In this document: one piece after another, positions 17,797 to 25,380 of the stretch
Layout: each line of letters begins with the position of its first letter
Position numbering within the stretch: the stretch's first letter is position 1
Source of the DNA: Brevibacillus choshinensis
Lineage (GTDB): Bacteria; Bacillota; Bacilli; Brevibacillales; Brevibacillaceae
Length of the DNA: 64,000 bases
Reading direction: 5' to 3'
NCBI RefSeq assembly: GCF_016811915.1
Contig: NZ_CP069127.1
Span: forward strand, 3,943,001 to 4,007,000
Notes under the pieces: generated by a model
Databases searched by the model: none
Told to the model about the DNA's origin: nothing
The model's input: only the letters and a program-made list of their open reading frames with translations
Program-made: the position numbers and the translations under genes

Positions 17797-18852
17797 ATGG
17801 ATCAACATGAATTGTTTGATGTGACGATCATTGGAGGGGGGCCAGCTGGTCTCTACTCTAGTTTTTATAGCGGGCTTCGCGAGATGAAGACGAAGCTGAT
17901 CGAATTTCAGCCTCATCTCGGTGGAAAAATTCACGTGTATCCGGAGAAATTGATCTGGGATGTAGGTGGTCAGACACCCATTACGGGAGCAAAGCTTATC
18001 GAGCAGGTGGTCGCCCAAGGATTGACTTTTCATCCGGAAGTCGTCTTGAACGAAAAAGTCTCATCCATTTCTCGCAATGAGGACGGAATTTTTGTTTTGC
18101 GCGCCGAGTCTGGGAACCTCCATTATTCCAAGACCGTCATCGTTGCCGTCGGTGGTGGAATTCTCACTCCGCAAAAACTGGATGTGGAAGGTGCCGAGAA
18201 ATTCGAAGTATCCAACCTGCACTACACGGTAAAGTCCATGCATTACTTTCAGGGCAAGACCATCCTCATCTCCGGGGGTGGGAACTCGGCAATCGATTGG
18301 GCCAATGAATTGGAGCCTATTGCGGGGAAGGTGTACCTCACGTACCGGAAGGAATCGCCTTCTGCTCATGAAGCGCAAGTCTCCCAGCTCCTGAAAAGCT
18401 CTGCCAGCTGCTTTTTCCAGACGACGATTACCCGCTTGGTCGCCTCCTCCACTCGCGAAACGGTCGAGTATGTGGAATTGACGAACCATGAAACCGGAGA
18501 GGTCACTACACTGGCTGTCGACGAGGTGATCATCAACCACGGGTACGAGCGGGACTCCAGCCTTTTGAAAAATAGTGAACTGGACATTGCTCTGGTCGAT
18601 GACTTTTACGTGGAAGCGACTCCAAGCGGCGAGTCCTCCATACCTGGCTTGTACGCTGCCGGTGATATCGTCAAATACAACGGCAAGCTCCATTTGATCG
18701 CCGGCGCATTTCAGGATGCTGCCAATGCGGTCAACAAGGCGAAGCAATACATCACGCCCGAGGCAAATTCCTACGCGATGGTCTCTTCCCACAACGAAGT
18801 CTTCAAGCAGCGAAATCGCGAATTGGTCAAACAGATGCTGCAAAAATCATGA
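17797..18852 (+). CDS. ferredoxin/flavodoxin-NADP reductase, thioredoxin-reductase-like (YumC/YcgT type)
   Basis: The 351-residue flavoprotein has the FAD-binding DVTIIGGGPAGLYSSFYSG at the N-terminus, the NADPH-binding GKTILISGGGNSAIDWANEL near residue 155 and the C-terminal FAD motif GLYAAGDIVKYNGKLHLIAGAFQDAANAVN. The CxxC of thioredoxin reductase is absent, which fits type-2 ferredoxin-NADP reductases. I use the ATG at 17797, 9 bases after AGGAG. Fur control and the importer next door suggest it supplies electrons to release iron from siderophores; the B. subtilis paralogue YcgT is, as I recall, also in the Fur regulon. Confidence 0.9.
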   Translation: MDQHELFDVTIIGGGPAGLYSSFYSGLREMKTKLIEFQPHLGGKIHVYPEKLIWDVGGQTPITGAKLIEQVVAQGLTFHPEVVLNEKVSSISRNEDGIFVLRAESGNLHYSKTVIVAVGGGILTPQKLDVEGAEKFEVSNLHYTVKSMHYFQGKTILISGGGNSAIDWANELEPIAGKVYLTYRKESPSAHEAQVSQLLKSSASCFFQTTITRLVASSTRETVEYVELTNHETGEVTTLAVDEVIINHGYERDSSLLKNSELDIALVDDFYVEATPSGESSIPGLYAAGDIVKYNGKLHLIAGAFQDAANAVNKAKQYITPEANSYAMVSSHNEVFKQRNRELVKQMLQKS

Positions 18853-18866
18853 TTCGGACAGCAAAA

Positions 18867-18916
18867 CAGCCCAGCGAGGAGACCTGATCAGGAATCTCCC
18901 GGCTGGGCTGTTTTCG
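18867..18916 (+). terminator. intrinsic terminator of the reductase gene
   Basis: CAGCCCAGC / GCTGGGCTG followed by TTTTCG. Confidence 0.8.
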
Positions 18917-18923
18917 TATGTAC

Positions 18924-18950
18924 AAAAAAAGAGTGCCGTAACCGACACTC
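18924..18950 (-). terminator. terminator of the tRNA operon
   Basis: On the minus strand GAGTGTCG / CGGCACTC with a four-base loop and seven T, just after tRNA-His. Confidence 0.85.
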
Positions 18951-18966
18951 ATTCTCTACCTGTTTA

Positions 18967-19043
18967 TGGGGCGATCGATGGGACTTGAACCCACGAATGC
19001 CGGAGCCACAATCCGGTGCGTTAACCCCTTCGCCACGACCGCC
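18967..19043 (-). tRNA. tRNA-His (GTG)
   Basis: The cloverleaf is complete with anticodon loop TTGTGGC. The extra 5' G at position -1 opposite discriminator C, the mark of tRNA-His, is present and CCA is encoded. It is the last gene of the cluster. Confidence 0.97.
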
Positions 19044-19058
19044 ATATGAATTGTGAAT

Positions 19059-19135
19059 TGGTAGCGGCGGAGGGAATCGAACCCCCGACCTTTCGGGTAT
19101 GAACCGAACGCTCTAACCAGCTGAGCTACACCGCC
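19059..19135 (-). tRNA. tRNA-Met (CAT), elongator type
   Basis: Anticodon loop TTCATAC. The 5' end GGCGGTG pairs with CGCCGCT, the Bacillus elongator tRNA-Met arrangement rather than initiator or Ile2. CCA is encoded. Confidence 0.93.
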
Positions 19136-19171
19136 AAAAATGAAAGCTTGCACTATGTCAGCAAAAAAAGA

Positions 19172-19247
19172 TGGAGCGGACGAAGGGTCTCGAACCCTCG
19201 ACCTTCGCCTTGGCAAGGCGACGCTCTACCAATTGAGCTACGTCCGC
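19172..19247 (-). tRNA. tRNA-Gly (GCC)
   Basis: Acceptor GCGGACG pairs with CGTCCGC; anticodon loop TTGCCAA. CCA is encoded. Confidence 0.97.
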
Positions 19248-19275
19248 ATGTAATTTTGAAGTTAGGGATATTGTT

Positions 19276-19362
19276 TGGTGCGGTCGAGAGGACTTGAACC
19301 TCCACGGTGTTGCCACCACTAGAACCTGAATCTAGCGCGTCTGCCAATTCCGCCACGACCGC
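19276..19362 (-). tRNA. tRNA-Leu (CAG)
   Basis: Class II tRNA with a long variable arm; acceptor GCGGTCG / CGACCGC; anticodon loop TTCAGGT. CCA is encoded. Confidence 0.97.
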
Positions 19363-19369
19363 GTAATGT

Positions 19370-19391
19370 ATGGTGGAGGCTGACGGGATCG
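19370..19391. repeat. duplicated 3' end of tRNA-Val (22-bp direct repeat, first copy)
   Basis: These 22 bases equal positions 19527-19548, which form the 3' end (acceptor plus part of the T arm) of tRNA-Val. Only the 3' fragment is present here, 157 bases away from the intact gene and in the same orientation. Confidence 0.85.
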
Positions 19392-19526
19392 CTTCCTACT
19401 TGCGCCGCTGCATCGAATCGCTGCGCTGCCAAGCAAGATCAGGTGTACCCGAGCAAATCTCCTGAGTGCTTACTCCGAGGGTGAACCGGTACGGTGAGTT
19501 CCCGAGCCGGAACCAATACGAAGTAA
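19392..19526. other. 135-base spacer between tRNA-Leu and tRNA-Val
   Basis: This GC-rich stretch separates the tRNA-Val fragment from the intact tRNA-Val, while other tRNA gaps in the cluster are about 4-50 bases. It contains short inverted repeats (for example CCGAG/CTCGG and GAACCGGT/ACGG-rich segments) and no convincing ORF. Its origin is unknown. Confidence 0.5.
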
Positions 19527-19527
19527 A

Positions 19528-19603
19528 TGGTGGAGGCTGACGGGATCGAACCGCCGACCCTCTGCTTGTAAGGCAGATGCTCTCCCAGCTGAGCTAAGCC
19601 TCC
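19528..19603 (-). tRNA. tRNA-Val (TAC)
   Basis: Acceptor GGAGGCT / AGCCTCC; anticodon loop CTTACAA. CCA is encoded. Its 3' end is repeated 157 bases downstream in the transcript. Confidence 0.97.
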
Positions 19604-19652
19604 AGTGTTCCCCAACTAGCGTTGGGTCCCGACACATGTTGTCGGTGTTTTA

Positions 19653-19729
19653 TGGTGACCCGTAGGGGATTCGAACCCCTGTATGACAGCGTGAAAGGCT
19701 GCTGTGTTAAACCGCTTCACCAACGGGCC
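19653..19729 (-). tRNA. tRNA-Glu (TTC)
   Basis: Acceptor GGCCCGT / ACGGGTC with a wobble; anticodon loop CTTTCAC. CCA is encoded. Confidence 0.96.
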
Positions 19730-19733
19730 ATGA

Positions 19734-19826
19734 TGGCGGATGGAGTGGGATTTGAACCCACGAGACGGGTCGACCCCGCCTACACGATTTCCAATCGTGC
19801 TCCTTCGGCCGCTCGGACATCCATCC
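19734..19826 (-). tRNA. tRNA-Ser (GGA)
   Basis: Class II tRNA with a long variable arm; acceptor GGATGGA / TCCATCC; anticodon loop TTGGAAA. CCA is encoded. It is the first gene of the cluster. Confidence 0.97.
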
Positions 19827-19858
19827 ATTTTTGATTTCCGATATGCTCGGCAAGAATT

Positions 19859-19887
19859 AATCTATCATATCTTCACTATGTTTTCAA
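19859..19887 (-). promoter_or_regulatory. probable promoter of the tRNA operon
   Basis: On the minus strand TTGAAA (19882-19887), a 17-base spacer and TAGATT (19859-19864), about 30 bases before tRNA-Ser. Confidence 0.6.
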
Positions 19888-19969
19888 GTGCTATTTCAAA
19901 AGTATTTCACTGTTGAAATCTAGCAATTTTAGACGCGCTACCTTTCTTATTGCAGCGAGCAATTAGAAA

Positions 19970-20002
19970 GCTCGGCAACCTCTAGTATGCGGTTTGCCGA
20001 GC
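19970..20002. repeat. inverted repeat upstream of the phospholipase-like gene
   Basis: GCTCGGCAA / TTGCCGAGC with a 15-base loop. The bases from 19888 to 20145 hold no ORF I believe; this hairpin could be a weak terminator. Confidence 0.5.
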
Positions 20003-20145
20003 CTTCTCCCTAGTCTCAGGCCACCTGTTTCCCTAAATCAGGCGCTCCCCCATGCTTTTTCACGAAATAAGGGCATGCTGCCTAAAGCAATCCAGCTCAC
20101 ACCCCAATACGCTAACAGTAACTCTAAATGGCGTGGTGAAGACGA

Positions 20146-20430
20146 ATGGGCAAACGTAATAAGCAAGGGATAAAATTTCCCTGTTTGTATGGGAACTGGT
20201 GCGGCCCAGGATGCTCAGGACCGGGGGCGCCCATCGACGACATTGACCGCTGCTGCAAAAGGCATGATCGCTGCTACGAAAAACGAGGCTATTTTTCCTG
20301 CAGCTGTGACCGTGAACTGCTGCGATGCCTTTCCAGCAGAAAGCATGATCTTGGATCCGATAAAGAGCGGGTAGCTGCCATGATTTCCTCTTATTTTTCT
20401 CGCAGCAAATGCATTCCTGACAACAGATAA
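20146..20430 (+). CDS. small phospholipase A2-like protein
   Basis: The 94-residue, cysteine-rich protein carries the secreted phospholipase A2 signature: calcium loop YGNWCGPG at residues 15-22, the catalytic dyad region CCKRHDRCY (His40, Asp41) and [10 protein letters not shown] with Asp55, the usual second catalytic Asp. Ten or so cysteines suggest disulfides or metal, yet there is no signal peptide, so the protein is either cytosolic, released at lysis or spore-associated. The ribosome binding site GGTGAAG is weak. It would hydrolyse the sn-2 ester of phospholipids with Ca2+; that is a family-based inference. Confidence 0.8.
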   Translation: MGKRNKQGIKFPCLYGNWCGPGCSGPGAPIDDIDRCCKRHDRCYEKRGYFSCSCDRELLRCLSSRKHDLGSDKERVAAMISSYFSRSKCIPDNR

Positions 20431-20569
20431 AGCCTTTTGCCAGAATAGTTCCTTTAGTTAATTTTCATACAAAAATTGGTAACATCTTGGACATGATACT
20501 GCCACAAATGGTACACAATTCCCAGTATAAATTTGGTACTCTATTGTATGTCCAAGGAGGGTACACACC

Positions 20570-20773
20570 GTGGAATTGCACTTACGCACAGAAGCCAGCA
20601 TGGCATTGGCGTTAAAGAGAGAAATCATATGTCATGGAATTTCTCAGTTCTATTTACTTCCGTTTGAAAATGATCAGGTAGAATTCATATTCCTAGCCCT
20701 TTCGGAACACCAGAAGAAGCTGCTGTCATTTAGTTTGAGAAACTACAGCTACTCCCTAACATATCTAGCCTAG
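20570..20773 (+). CDS. small protein of unknown function
   Basis: This 67-residue ORF starts at a GTG with AAGGAGG 9 bases upstream and is closed by a strong terminator, which makes it a credible gene. The product is mixed (EFIFLALSEHQKKLLSFSLR) with no signal peptide or TM segment. It is not recognised. Confidence 0.55.
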   Translation: MELHLRTEASMALALKREIICHGISQFYLLPFENDQVEFIFLALSEHQKKLLSFSLRNYSYSLTYLA

Positions 20774-20787
20774 CGCACGATCATTTT

Positions 20788-20813
20788 CTCCCCGCTTTGG
20801 GGGGATTTTTTTT
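20788..20813 (+). terminator. intrinsic terminator after the 67-residue ORF
   Basis: CTCCCC / GGGGGG stem with a GCTTT loop and eight T. Confidence 0.8.
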
Positions 20814-20833
20814 GCCTTCTGCCAAAGATGCGG

Positions 20834-21643
20834 TTATTCTGCCAGCTCCAGGATTCCACTCCGGCGAACATCGTCCGGCGTGATGCCAGCCAGCTCATTC
20901 AAGAATTGGATCTGAAAGCTTCCCGGACCATCGTTCGCAGCTTTTTTCGCGGCTTGCTCGGCCGCAACACCGTAGCACACCAAAGCGGAGGCTCCTGCGA
21001 AGAGAATGTCTTCCTCTACAGCCGCAAATGCGCCCATGACAGAAGTAAGCAAGCAGCCTGTCCCTGTCACTTTGGTCAAAATGGGATGTCCGTTTCGGAT
21101 CAGATAGGAGCGCTCTCCGTCTGTAATGACGTCGACCTTCCCTGTGATGGCTACGATCGTGCCTAATTTTTTCGCTGCCATCTTGGCCAGAGCGACAACG
21201 TCTCCCTTTCCTTCCCCGGCATCGACGCCTTTGATCTGCCATGCCTCCCCGATCACATGGGAAATCTCCGCAGCATTGCCGCGAACAATCGCTGTCGCTA
21301 CTTGCTTGACAATGCTCTGCGCAGTCTCTGTCCGGTAAGGAGTGGCCCCCGCCCCAACAGGATCAAACAGCACTGGAACCCCTTGATCATTCGCCGACTT
21401 GCCTGCGATCAGCATCGCTTCCACGATATGCTCGTCCAACGTCCCCATGTTCAATACCAGCGCACCGGCAATACGTGCCATGTACGCCACTTCCTGTTTG
21501 GCGTACGCCATTACCGGTGATGCACCCAACGCCAGAAGACCGTTTGCCGTAAAATTGGTCACAACCACGTTCGTTATGTTATGTATCAATGGGTTTCCTT
21601 CTCGAACCTTTTCCAGTACTTGACCGACTCTCTCCATGTTCAC
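20834..21643 (-). CDS. thiM: hydroxyethylthiazole kinase
   Basis: The protein of 269 residues has [20 protein letters not shown] near residue 18, [33 protein letters not shown]-like RGNAAEISH and [15 protein letters not shown], the ATP/anion-hole motif of ThiM. It phosphorylates the thiamine thiazole moiety in salvage. The start is a GTG at 21643 with AAAGGGG 8 bases upstream. No TPP riboswitch is visible. It lies 26 bases downstream of an unknown gene on the same strand and is likely co-transcribed. Confidence 0.95.
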   Translation of the reverse strand: MNMERVGQVLEKVREGNPLIHNITNVVVTNFTANGLLALGASPVMAYAKQEVAYMARIAGALVLNMGTLDEHIVEAMLIAGKSANDQGVPVLFDPVGAGATPYRTETAQSIVKQVATAIVRGNAAEISHVIGEAWQIKGVDAGEGKGDVVALAKMAAKKLGTIVAITGKVDVITDGERSYLIRNGHPILTKVTGTGCLLTSVMGAFAAVEEDILFAGASALVCYGVAAEQAAKKAANDGPGSFQIQFLNELAGITPDDVRRSGILELAE

Positions 21644-21669
21644 AAAAAATGCCCCTTTCTCCAGCTGCG

Positions 21670-22242
21670 TTAGGACTCGGGTATCATTTTATGTATTTCC
21701 AAAACTTCTCCCAGCTCTGGATGATCCCGCTTCACCCCTATGATGATATAGGATCCGTCCACGACAGGCAATTGCCGCGTGCTTCCCGTGACCGCAGTGG
21801 ACTGCCCATCTTCCCCCATGACTCGAGCGTAAAAATACGGCAGGCCATCTCCCTCATGGATAATCTCGCAGGTTTTCAGCACTCCGTTTATTTTCGTCCG
21901 TTCCTCCTCATGCTTGATCTTGTTTTCTTCTACCCACTTCTCCTTAAGCTCCTCTACGGAAAGCTTCTTCCATCTATCCAGAAACGCCCAGTCGTTGGAA
22001 TGAGGAAAGAGATGCTTTGTTTCCTCTAAAAATTCATTGTATTCCGTATGTAATTGGTCCACGTAATCGTCTACCTCTTCGGAAATGACTCGAATGGAGT
22101 CCTCGCCGCAGGTTCGAATGTGGTGCGCAAGGAATTTGAAGGACTCGATCATATCGAAGCTCCCCCATCCCCAGGCCTGTTCGCCGAATACGCCCCCTCG
22201 GGTTCGACATTTTTGGCATGTAAAGTAATAGTACGTAGGCAT
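21670..22242 (-). CDS. unknown protein with N-terminal CxxC zinc-ribbon-like motif
   Basis: The 190-residue product begins [20 protein letters not shown], suggesting half of a zinc ribbon, followed by a charged helical middle and a C-terminal beta-rich part ([23 protein letters not shown]). No catalytic motif is recognised. GGGG lies close upstream of the ATG. It precedes thiM on the same strand with a 26-base gap. Confidence 0.65.
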   Translation of the reverse strand: MPTYYYFTCQKCRTRGGVFGEQAWGWGSFDMIESFKFLAHHIRTCGEDSIRVISEEVDDYVDQLHTEYNEFLEETKHLFPHSNDWAFLDRWKKLSVEELKEKWVEENKIKHEEERTKINGVLKTCEIIHEGDGLPYFYARVMGEDGQSTAVTGSTRQLPVVDGSYIIIGVKRDHPELGEVLEIHKMIPES

Positions 22243-22415
22243 AAGTTCCCCTATCTCCCTTTTTTGTCTCTCTTCTGGTATCGGTAGTTGCTGCGATGGG
22301 ATTTATGTTACATTCGGACCTATTTTTCTTCCTCTACTGCCAGATTCGCCCTCACCAATGTATCTCCCTGCATCTCATTCCCTATATTTTCTACAAACAA
22401 ATCAGGATGAATTGC

Positions 22416-22910
22416 CTAATTCGTAAGATGCTCAGAAGTTCGCGGCTCGTATTTTTCCATCGTATAGGTAAAGAGGCGACGCTCGAACTTTCCTTTTCCC
22501 CCGATCAGCTGGTACCACATTTCTCCGATCAGAAGATCTGTAGAAAAGTCCTTGTCCAAGAACGTGCGGATCTTGTCCCTTACGGCTTGCTCTTCTTGTT
22601 TCATGTCCTTCCACGAGAGGGCCAGGACGAAATACGTTTTTCCATCAACCAGTTCCAATACTTCCAGCCGGAGCAGGTTTTTCTTTTTCGCATTGAGCTC
22701 CGCCACCACCTTTTTCAAGCTGTTCTCCACGTTCACATGGTACTTGAGCGCTTCTGTCCAGCTCGAAATGCAGGAATCATACAAAGAGAACGTGAGGATG
22801 AAATGGATTGCATAATCCTCGGGAACAAAATCTTCTTCCAGCCCTTCCTTGCTTTCTTCCTTGGGGACGACCACAAATTCCTTGTATTGACCAAAGAAAT
22901 TTTCGCTCAT
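22416..22910 (-). CDS. unknown cytosolic protein
   Basis: The 164-residue protein starts MSENFFGQYKEFVVVPKEES and has alternating charged helices and beta-like stretches (LLRLEVLELVDGKTYFVLAL). The ATG at 22910 has AAAGGA 7 bases upstream; upstream in-frame codons run into a terminator hairpin and are rejected. No domain is recognised. Confidence 0.6.
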   Translation of the reverse strand: MSENFFGQYKEFVVVPKEESKEGLEEDFVPEDYAIHFILTFSLYDSCISSWTEALKYHVNVENSLKKVVAELNAKKKNLLRLEVLELVDGKTYFVLALSWKDMKQEEQAVRDKIRTFLDKDFSTDLLIGEMWYQLIGGKGKFERRLFTYTMEKYEPRTSEHLTN

Positions 22911-23003
22911 AGCAGTTCCTTTCTGTTGCCTGTATCGATCGGTTAGACTTATTTGATAGTATCTGCCGGACGCGCTCATTCTACGGTGCCAATATTTGTA
23001 CAA

Positions 23004-23037
23004 AAAGACCTTGCCAGCTGCATCAGGCAAGGTCTTT
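23004..23037 (-). terminator. terminator after the YitT-family gene
   Basis: Perfect 12-bp stem AAAGACCTTGCC / GGCAAGGTCTTT with a ten-base loop and a T run on the minus strand. Confidence 0.85.
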
Positions 23038-23080
23038 CGCGTTCGCTTTCTATTTACATGTTCTTCAACATTGCTCTTCA

Positions 23081-23734
23081 TTATCTGTGCGTCATGGATA
23101 CGTTGCCATGCCCATGACCCTCTTCACTGATCTCGACAGCCGCTCCCGATTCAACCGTCCACGTGATCACACGGCTGGAAATGACAACTGCCAAAATGGT
23201 GAACATCATTTCTTTCACAGGTACATACCAGAACGACAGCGTCAGTACCAAAGCATCAAACAACAGGAAAATGGTACCGATCGACAGTCCGGTGTACTTG
23301 CTAAGTAAAAGAGACAAGATATCGTCTCCTCCAGTTGCGGCCCCATAGCGCAGAACCAGTCCCGTACCCAATCCGGTGAGAACACCTGACAGAATCGATG
23401 CGACCGGCATCATTCGGCTAAGGTCAATGACGATGGGGGAAAATCGCTCAAACAGATCGTAAAAAACAGTAAACGATAAAGATGCAAAAATCGTATCCCA
23501 GATAAACTGACGTCCTCTCACCAGCCATGCCACCAAAAACAGTGGGATATCCAGCAAGAGCATCATGGTCGCCGGGGACAGGTCAAACGCGTATTTTGCT
23601 ATCAGACCCAGACCGACGAAACCACCTTCAGACAAGTGGTTTTGAAAATTAATGTGAAAATACGTGAAAGCTAACAATAATGCTCCAAACAAAATCAAAC
23701 TGTATCGTCGTGTTACCTGCAGCGCTCTCCTCAT
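23081..23734 (-). CDS. YitT-family (DUF161) membrane protein
   Basis: This 217-residue protein has about six hydrophobic segments with GGFVGLGLIAKYAFDLSPATMM and the glycine-rich GLVLRYGAATGGDDILSLLL, the hallmark of YitT proteins. The C-terminal DUF2179 domain found in many homologues is missing; a His/Gly-rich tail (EEGHGHGNV) ends it instead. GAGGAATTCAAG precedes the ATG. Its mRNA appears to carry a leader of about 220 bases with strong secondary structure. Confidence 0.85.
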   Translation of the reverse strand: MRRALQVTRRYSLILFGALLLAFTYFHINFQNHLSEGGFVGLGLIAKYAFDLSPATMMLLLDIPLFLVAWLVRGRQFIWDTIFASLSFTVFYDLFERFSPIVIDLSRMMPVASILSGVLTGLGTGLVLRYGAATGGDDILSLLLSKYTGLSIGTIFLLFDALVLTLSFWYVPVKEMMFTILAVVISSRVITWTVESGAAVEISEEGHGHGNVSMTHR

Positions 23735-23956
23735 CTTGAATTCCTCGCAATTTTGTCGATTTTGGCACAGACGGCCAACCGACTAAGGAGGAAATTCGCA
23801 AGTATAAGTCGCTACTCATACAAAAGACCTCGCTTCCGTAGTAGGTTGGTCGTCAAAGTGACGAGCGACTACTACGAAGCTAGATGTAGGAGAGGTCATA
23901 ACGTTTCCAGATCGTCCTGTGGGGACGCATGGTATCCTGATCCCTTCCATTGCTTT
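23735..23956 (-). ncRNA. candidate structured leader RNA upstream of the YitT gene
   Basis: Between the promoter-like TATAAT at 23963-23968 and the YitT start lie about 220 untranslated bases. Their core (23826-23897) folds as nested stems: GACCTC/GAGGTC, GCTTC/GAAGC, CGTAGTAG/CTACTACG and CGTCA/TGACG, followed by TTTTG. Downstream bases can pair alternatively (AGTAGCGACT with AGTCGCT, GGTTGG with CCAACC). This looks like an attenuator or riboswitch platform. It does not match a class I know; a plain terminator for cobU is the simpler alternative. Confidence 0.45.
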
Positions 23957-23962
23957 TCTTAC

Positions 23963-23968
23963 ATTATA
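23963..23968 (-). promoter_or_regulatory. extended -10 promoter for the YitT leader
   Basis: TGATATAAT on the minus strand is an extended -10; the best -35, TTGGCA, is 19 bases away, which is not ideal. Confidence 0.5.
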
Positions 23969-24018
23969 TCATTAGAAAGCGTGAATATGCCAACCTTTTT
24001 GGCAAGGTTGCCCGCCTC

Positions 24019-24579
24019 TTACATCTTGAACTCCCTGCTTTTCAATTCGATCGGAATGCCTGCCGTGACGAGGAACACACGGTCACTCACAGCCGCCATC
24101 CGCTGATTCATGACGCCTGCGAGATCCCGAAAAATACGACCCAGCGGATATTCTGGCACGATTCCATAGCCGACTTCATTTGTGACCAACAGCAGCGTCC
24201 CAGGGAATGTCAGAAGAGTCTGCTCCAAACGATCGAGCTGCACCAAAATCCGCTGCACGGCATCGTGCTGGCCGCAACGCATGAGCCAATTTGACAGCCA
24301 CAAAATCAAGCAATCCACAAGCACGACCGTGTCCGCAAGCTCGTTATCATCGGCCAGCTTTTTTAACACTGCATCCAGCTCGAATTCCTCCTCGATCGTT
24401 TCCCATCGAATCGAGGACATTTCCCTGCGCTGCTGGTGCTCCAGAACCCTCGCCTGCAGCTCATCATCGAATACGGGGGACGTTGCGATGTAGATGCCTG
24501 CTGAGCCGAGCTTGGCAGCGTACCTTTCTGCAAACGTGCTTTTTCCGCTTTTGGCGCCGCCTGTAATCAGCACAACCAT
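24019..24579 (-). CDS. cobU: adenosylcobinamide kinase / adenosylcobinamide-phosphate guanylyltransferase
   Basis: The 186-residue CobU has the P-loop GGAKSGKSTFAE at the N-terminus, YIATSPVFDDE, the active-site HQQRR region and LLVTNEVGYGIVPEYPLGRIFRDLAG, which is diagnostic. It activates salvaged cobinamide for nucleotide-loop assembly. AAGGAGG lies about 10 bases before the ATG. It is the last gene of the riboswitch-controlled btuFCD-cobU unit, 20 bases after the ATPase gene. Confidence 0.95.
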   Translation of the reverse strand: MVVLITGGAKSGKSTFAERYAAKLGSAGIYIATSPVFDDELQARVLEHQQRREMSSIRWETIEEEFELDAVLKKLADDNELADTVVLVDCLILWLSNWLMRCGQHDAVQRILVQLDRLEQTLLTFPGTLLLVTNEVGYGIVPEYPLGRIFRDLAGVMNQRMAAVSDRVFLVTAGIPIELKSREFKM

Positions 24580-24599
24580 TTTTGCATGCCCTCCTTGGA

Positions 24600-25376
24600 C
24601 TAGGTACCGGATTGCAGGATGATTTGAGGGAGCTGATGAACGGGGTGCTCCATTACGATCGGTCGCGTCCCGTATACTTGTTCAATCAAGCTGCTTTGCA
24701 GGATGTCGCGAGGATCTCCTACACGGATCTGATTGCCTTTATGCACCATCAGGATGCGATCACAGTAAAGGGAAGCGAGATTCAAGTCGTGCAGCACGGC
24801 CACCACGGTGACCTGTGTATTCTTTTGCCAGCTGCGCACGATATCCATCAGCTGGATTTGATAGCCGATATCGAGATACGTCGTCGGCTCATCGAGCAGG
24901 AGCAGCATCGGCTTTTGCACGAGGGATTTCCCAAGGGCAACACGCTGCTTTTCTCCTCCGCTCAGCTGGTCGAGCGTCCGATCCTCCAGCTCTGCCAGTC
25001 CGAGCATGCCTACAATTTCATCAATCAGTGGAGTGGGATCCTCTGCTTCTTCGCCCAGCCAATTTTGATAAGGAAAACGTCCCATCTCCAATACTTCACG
25101 CACACGAAAGCCGACCGGGGGGAGCGCTTCTTGCTCGAGAACCGCCAGAAGACGGGCAAGAGCTTTGCGCGAATAGGAGCCGATCGGCTTTTCCGCTATC
25201 AAAATCTCTCCTCCATCGGGCGAAATGACGCCGGAAATCATTTTCATCAGCGTCGATTTGCCGCTGCCATTTGGTCCGATGATGCCAAAAAACTCTCCTC
25301 GCTCCACCGCGAAGCTCACGTCTGTCACAACGGATTTCCCGTGAAAAGACTTGTGCAAGGCTTTGACCTCGATCAT
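24600..25376 (-). CDS. btuD: vitamin B12 ABC transporter ATPase
   Basis: Walker A GPNGSGKSTLMK, signature LSGGEKQRVALGKSL, Walker B LLLLDEPTTYLD and LHDLNLASLYCDR are present in 258 residues. A GGGGGGAGGT site precedes the ATG, 4 bases after the permease gene. Position behind a cobalamin riboswitch with cobU supports cobalamin or cobinamide over iron as cargo. Confidence 0.92.
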   Translation of the reverse strand: MIEVKALHKSFHGKSVVTDVSFAVERGEFFGIIGPNGSGKSTLMKMISGVISPDGGEILIAEKPIGSYSRKALARLLAVLEQEALPPVGFRVREVLEMGRFPYQNWLGEEAEDPTPLIDEIVGMLGLAELEDRTLDQLSGGEKQRVALGKSLVQKPMLLLLDEPTTYLDIGYQIQLMDIVRSWQKNTQVTVVAVLHDLNLASLYCDRILMVHKGNQIRVGDPRDILQSSLIEQVYGTRPIVMEHPVHQLPQIILQSGT

Positions 25377-25380
25377 CCGG

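Noticed and set aside
18956..19356. Minus-strand ORFs across the tRNA genes
   Set aside because: They are translations of tRNA genes, a common artefact.
21644..21669. Possible TPP riboswitch before thiM
   Set aside because: The gap is only 26 bases and no CTGAGA-type core is present upstream.
23753..24106. Plus-strand ORF of about 117 codons over the YitT leader
   Set aside because: No ribosome binding site; it covers a hairpin-rich non-coding stretch and the 3' end of cobU.
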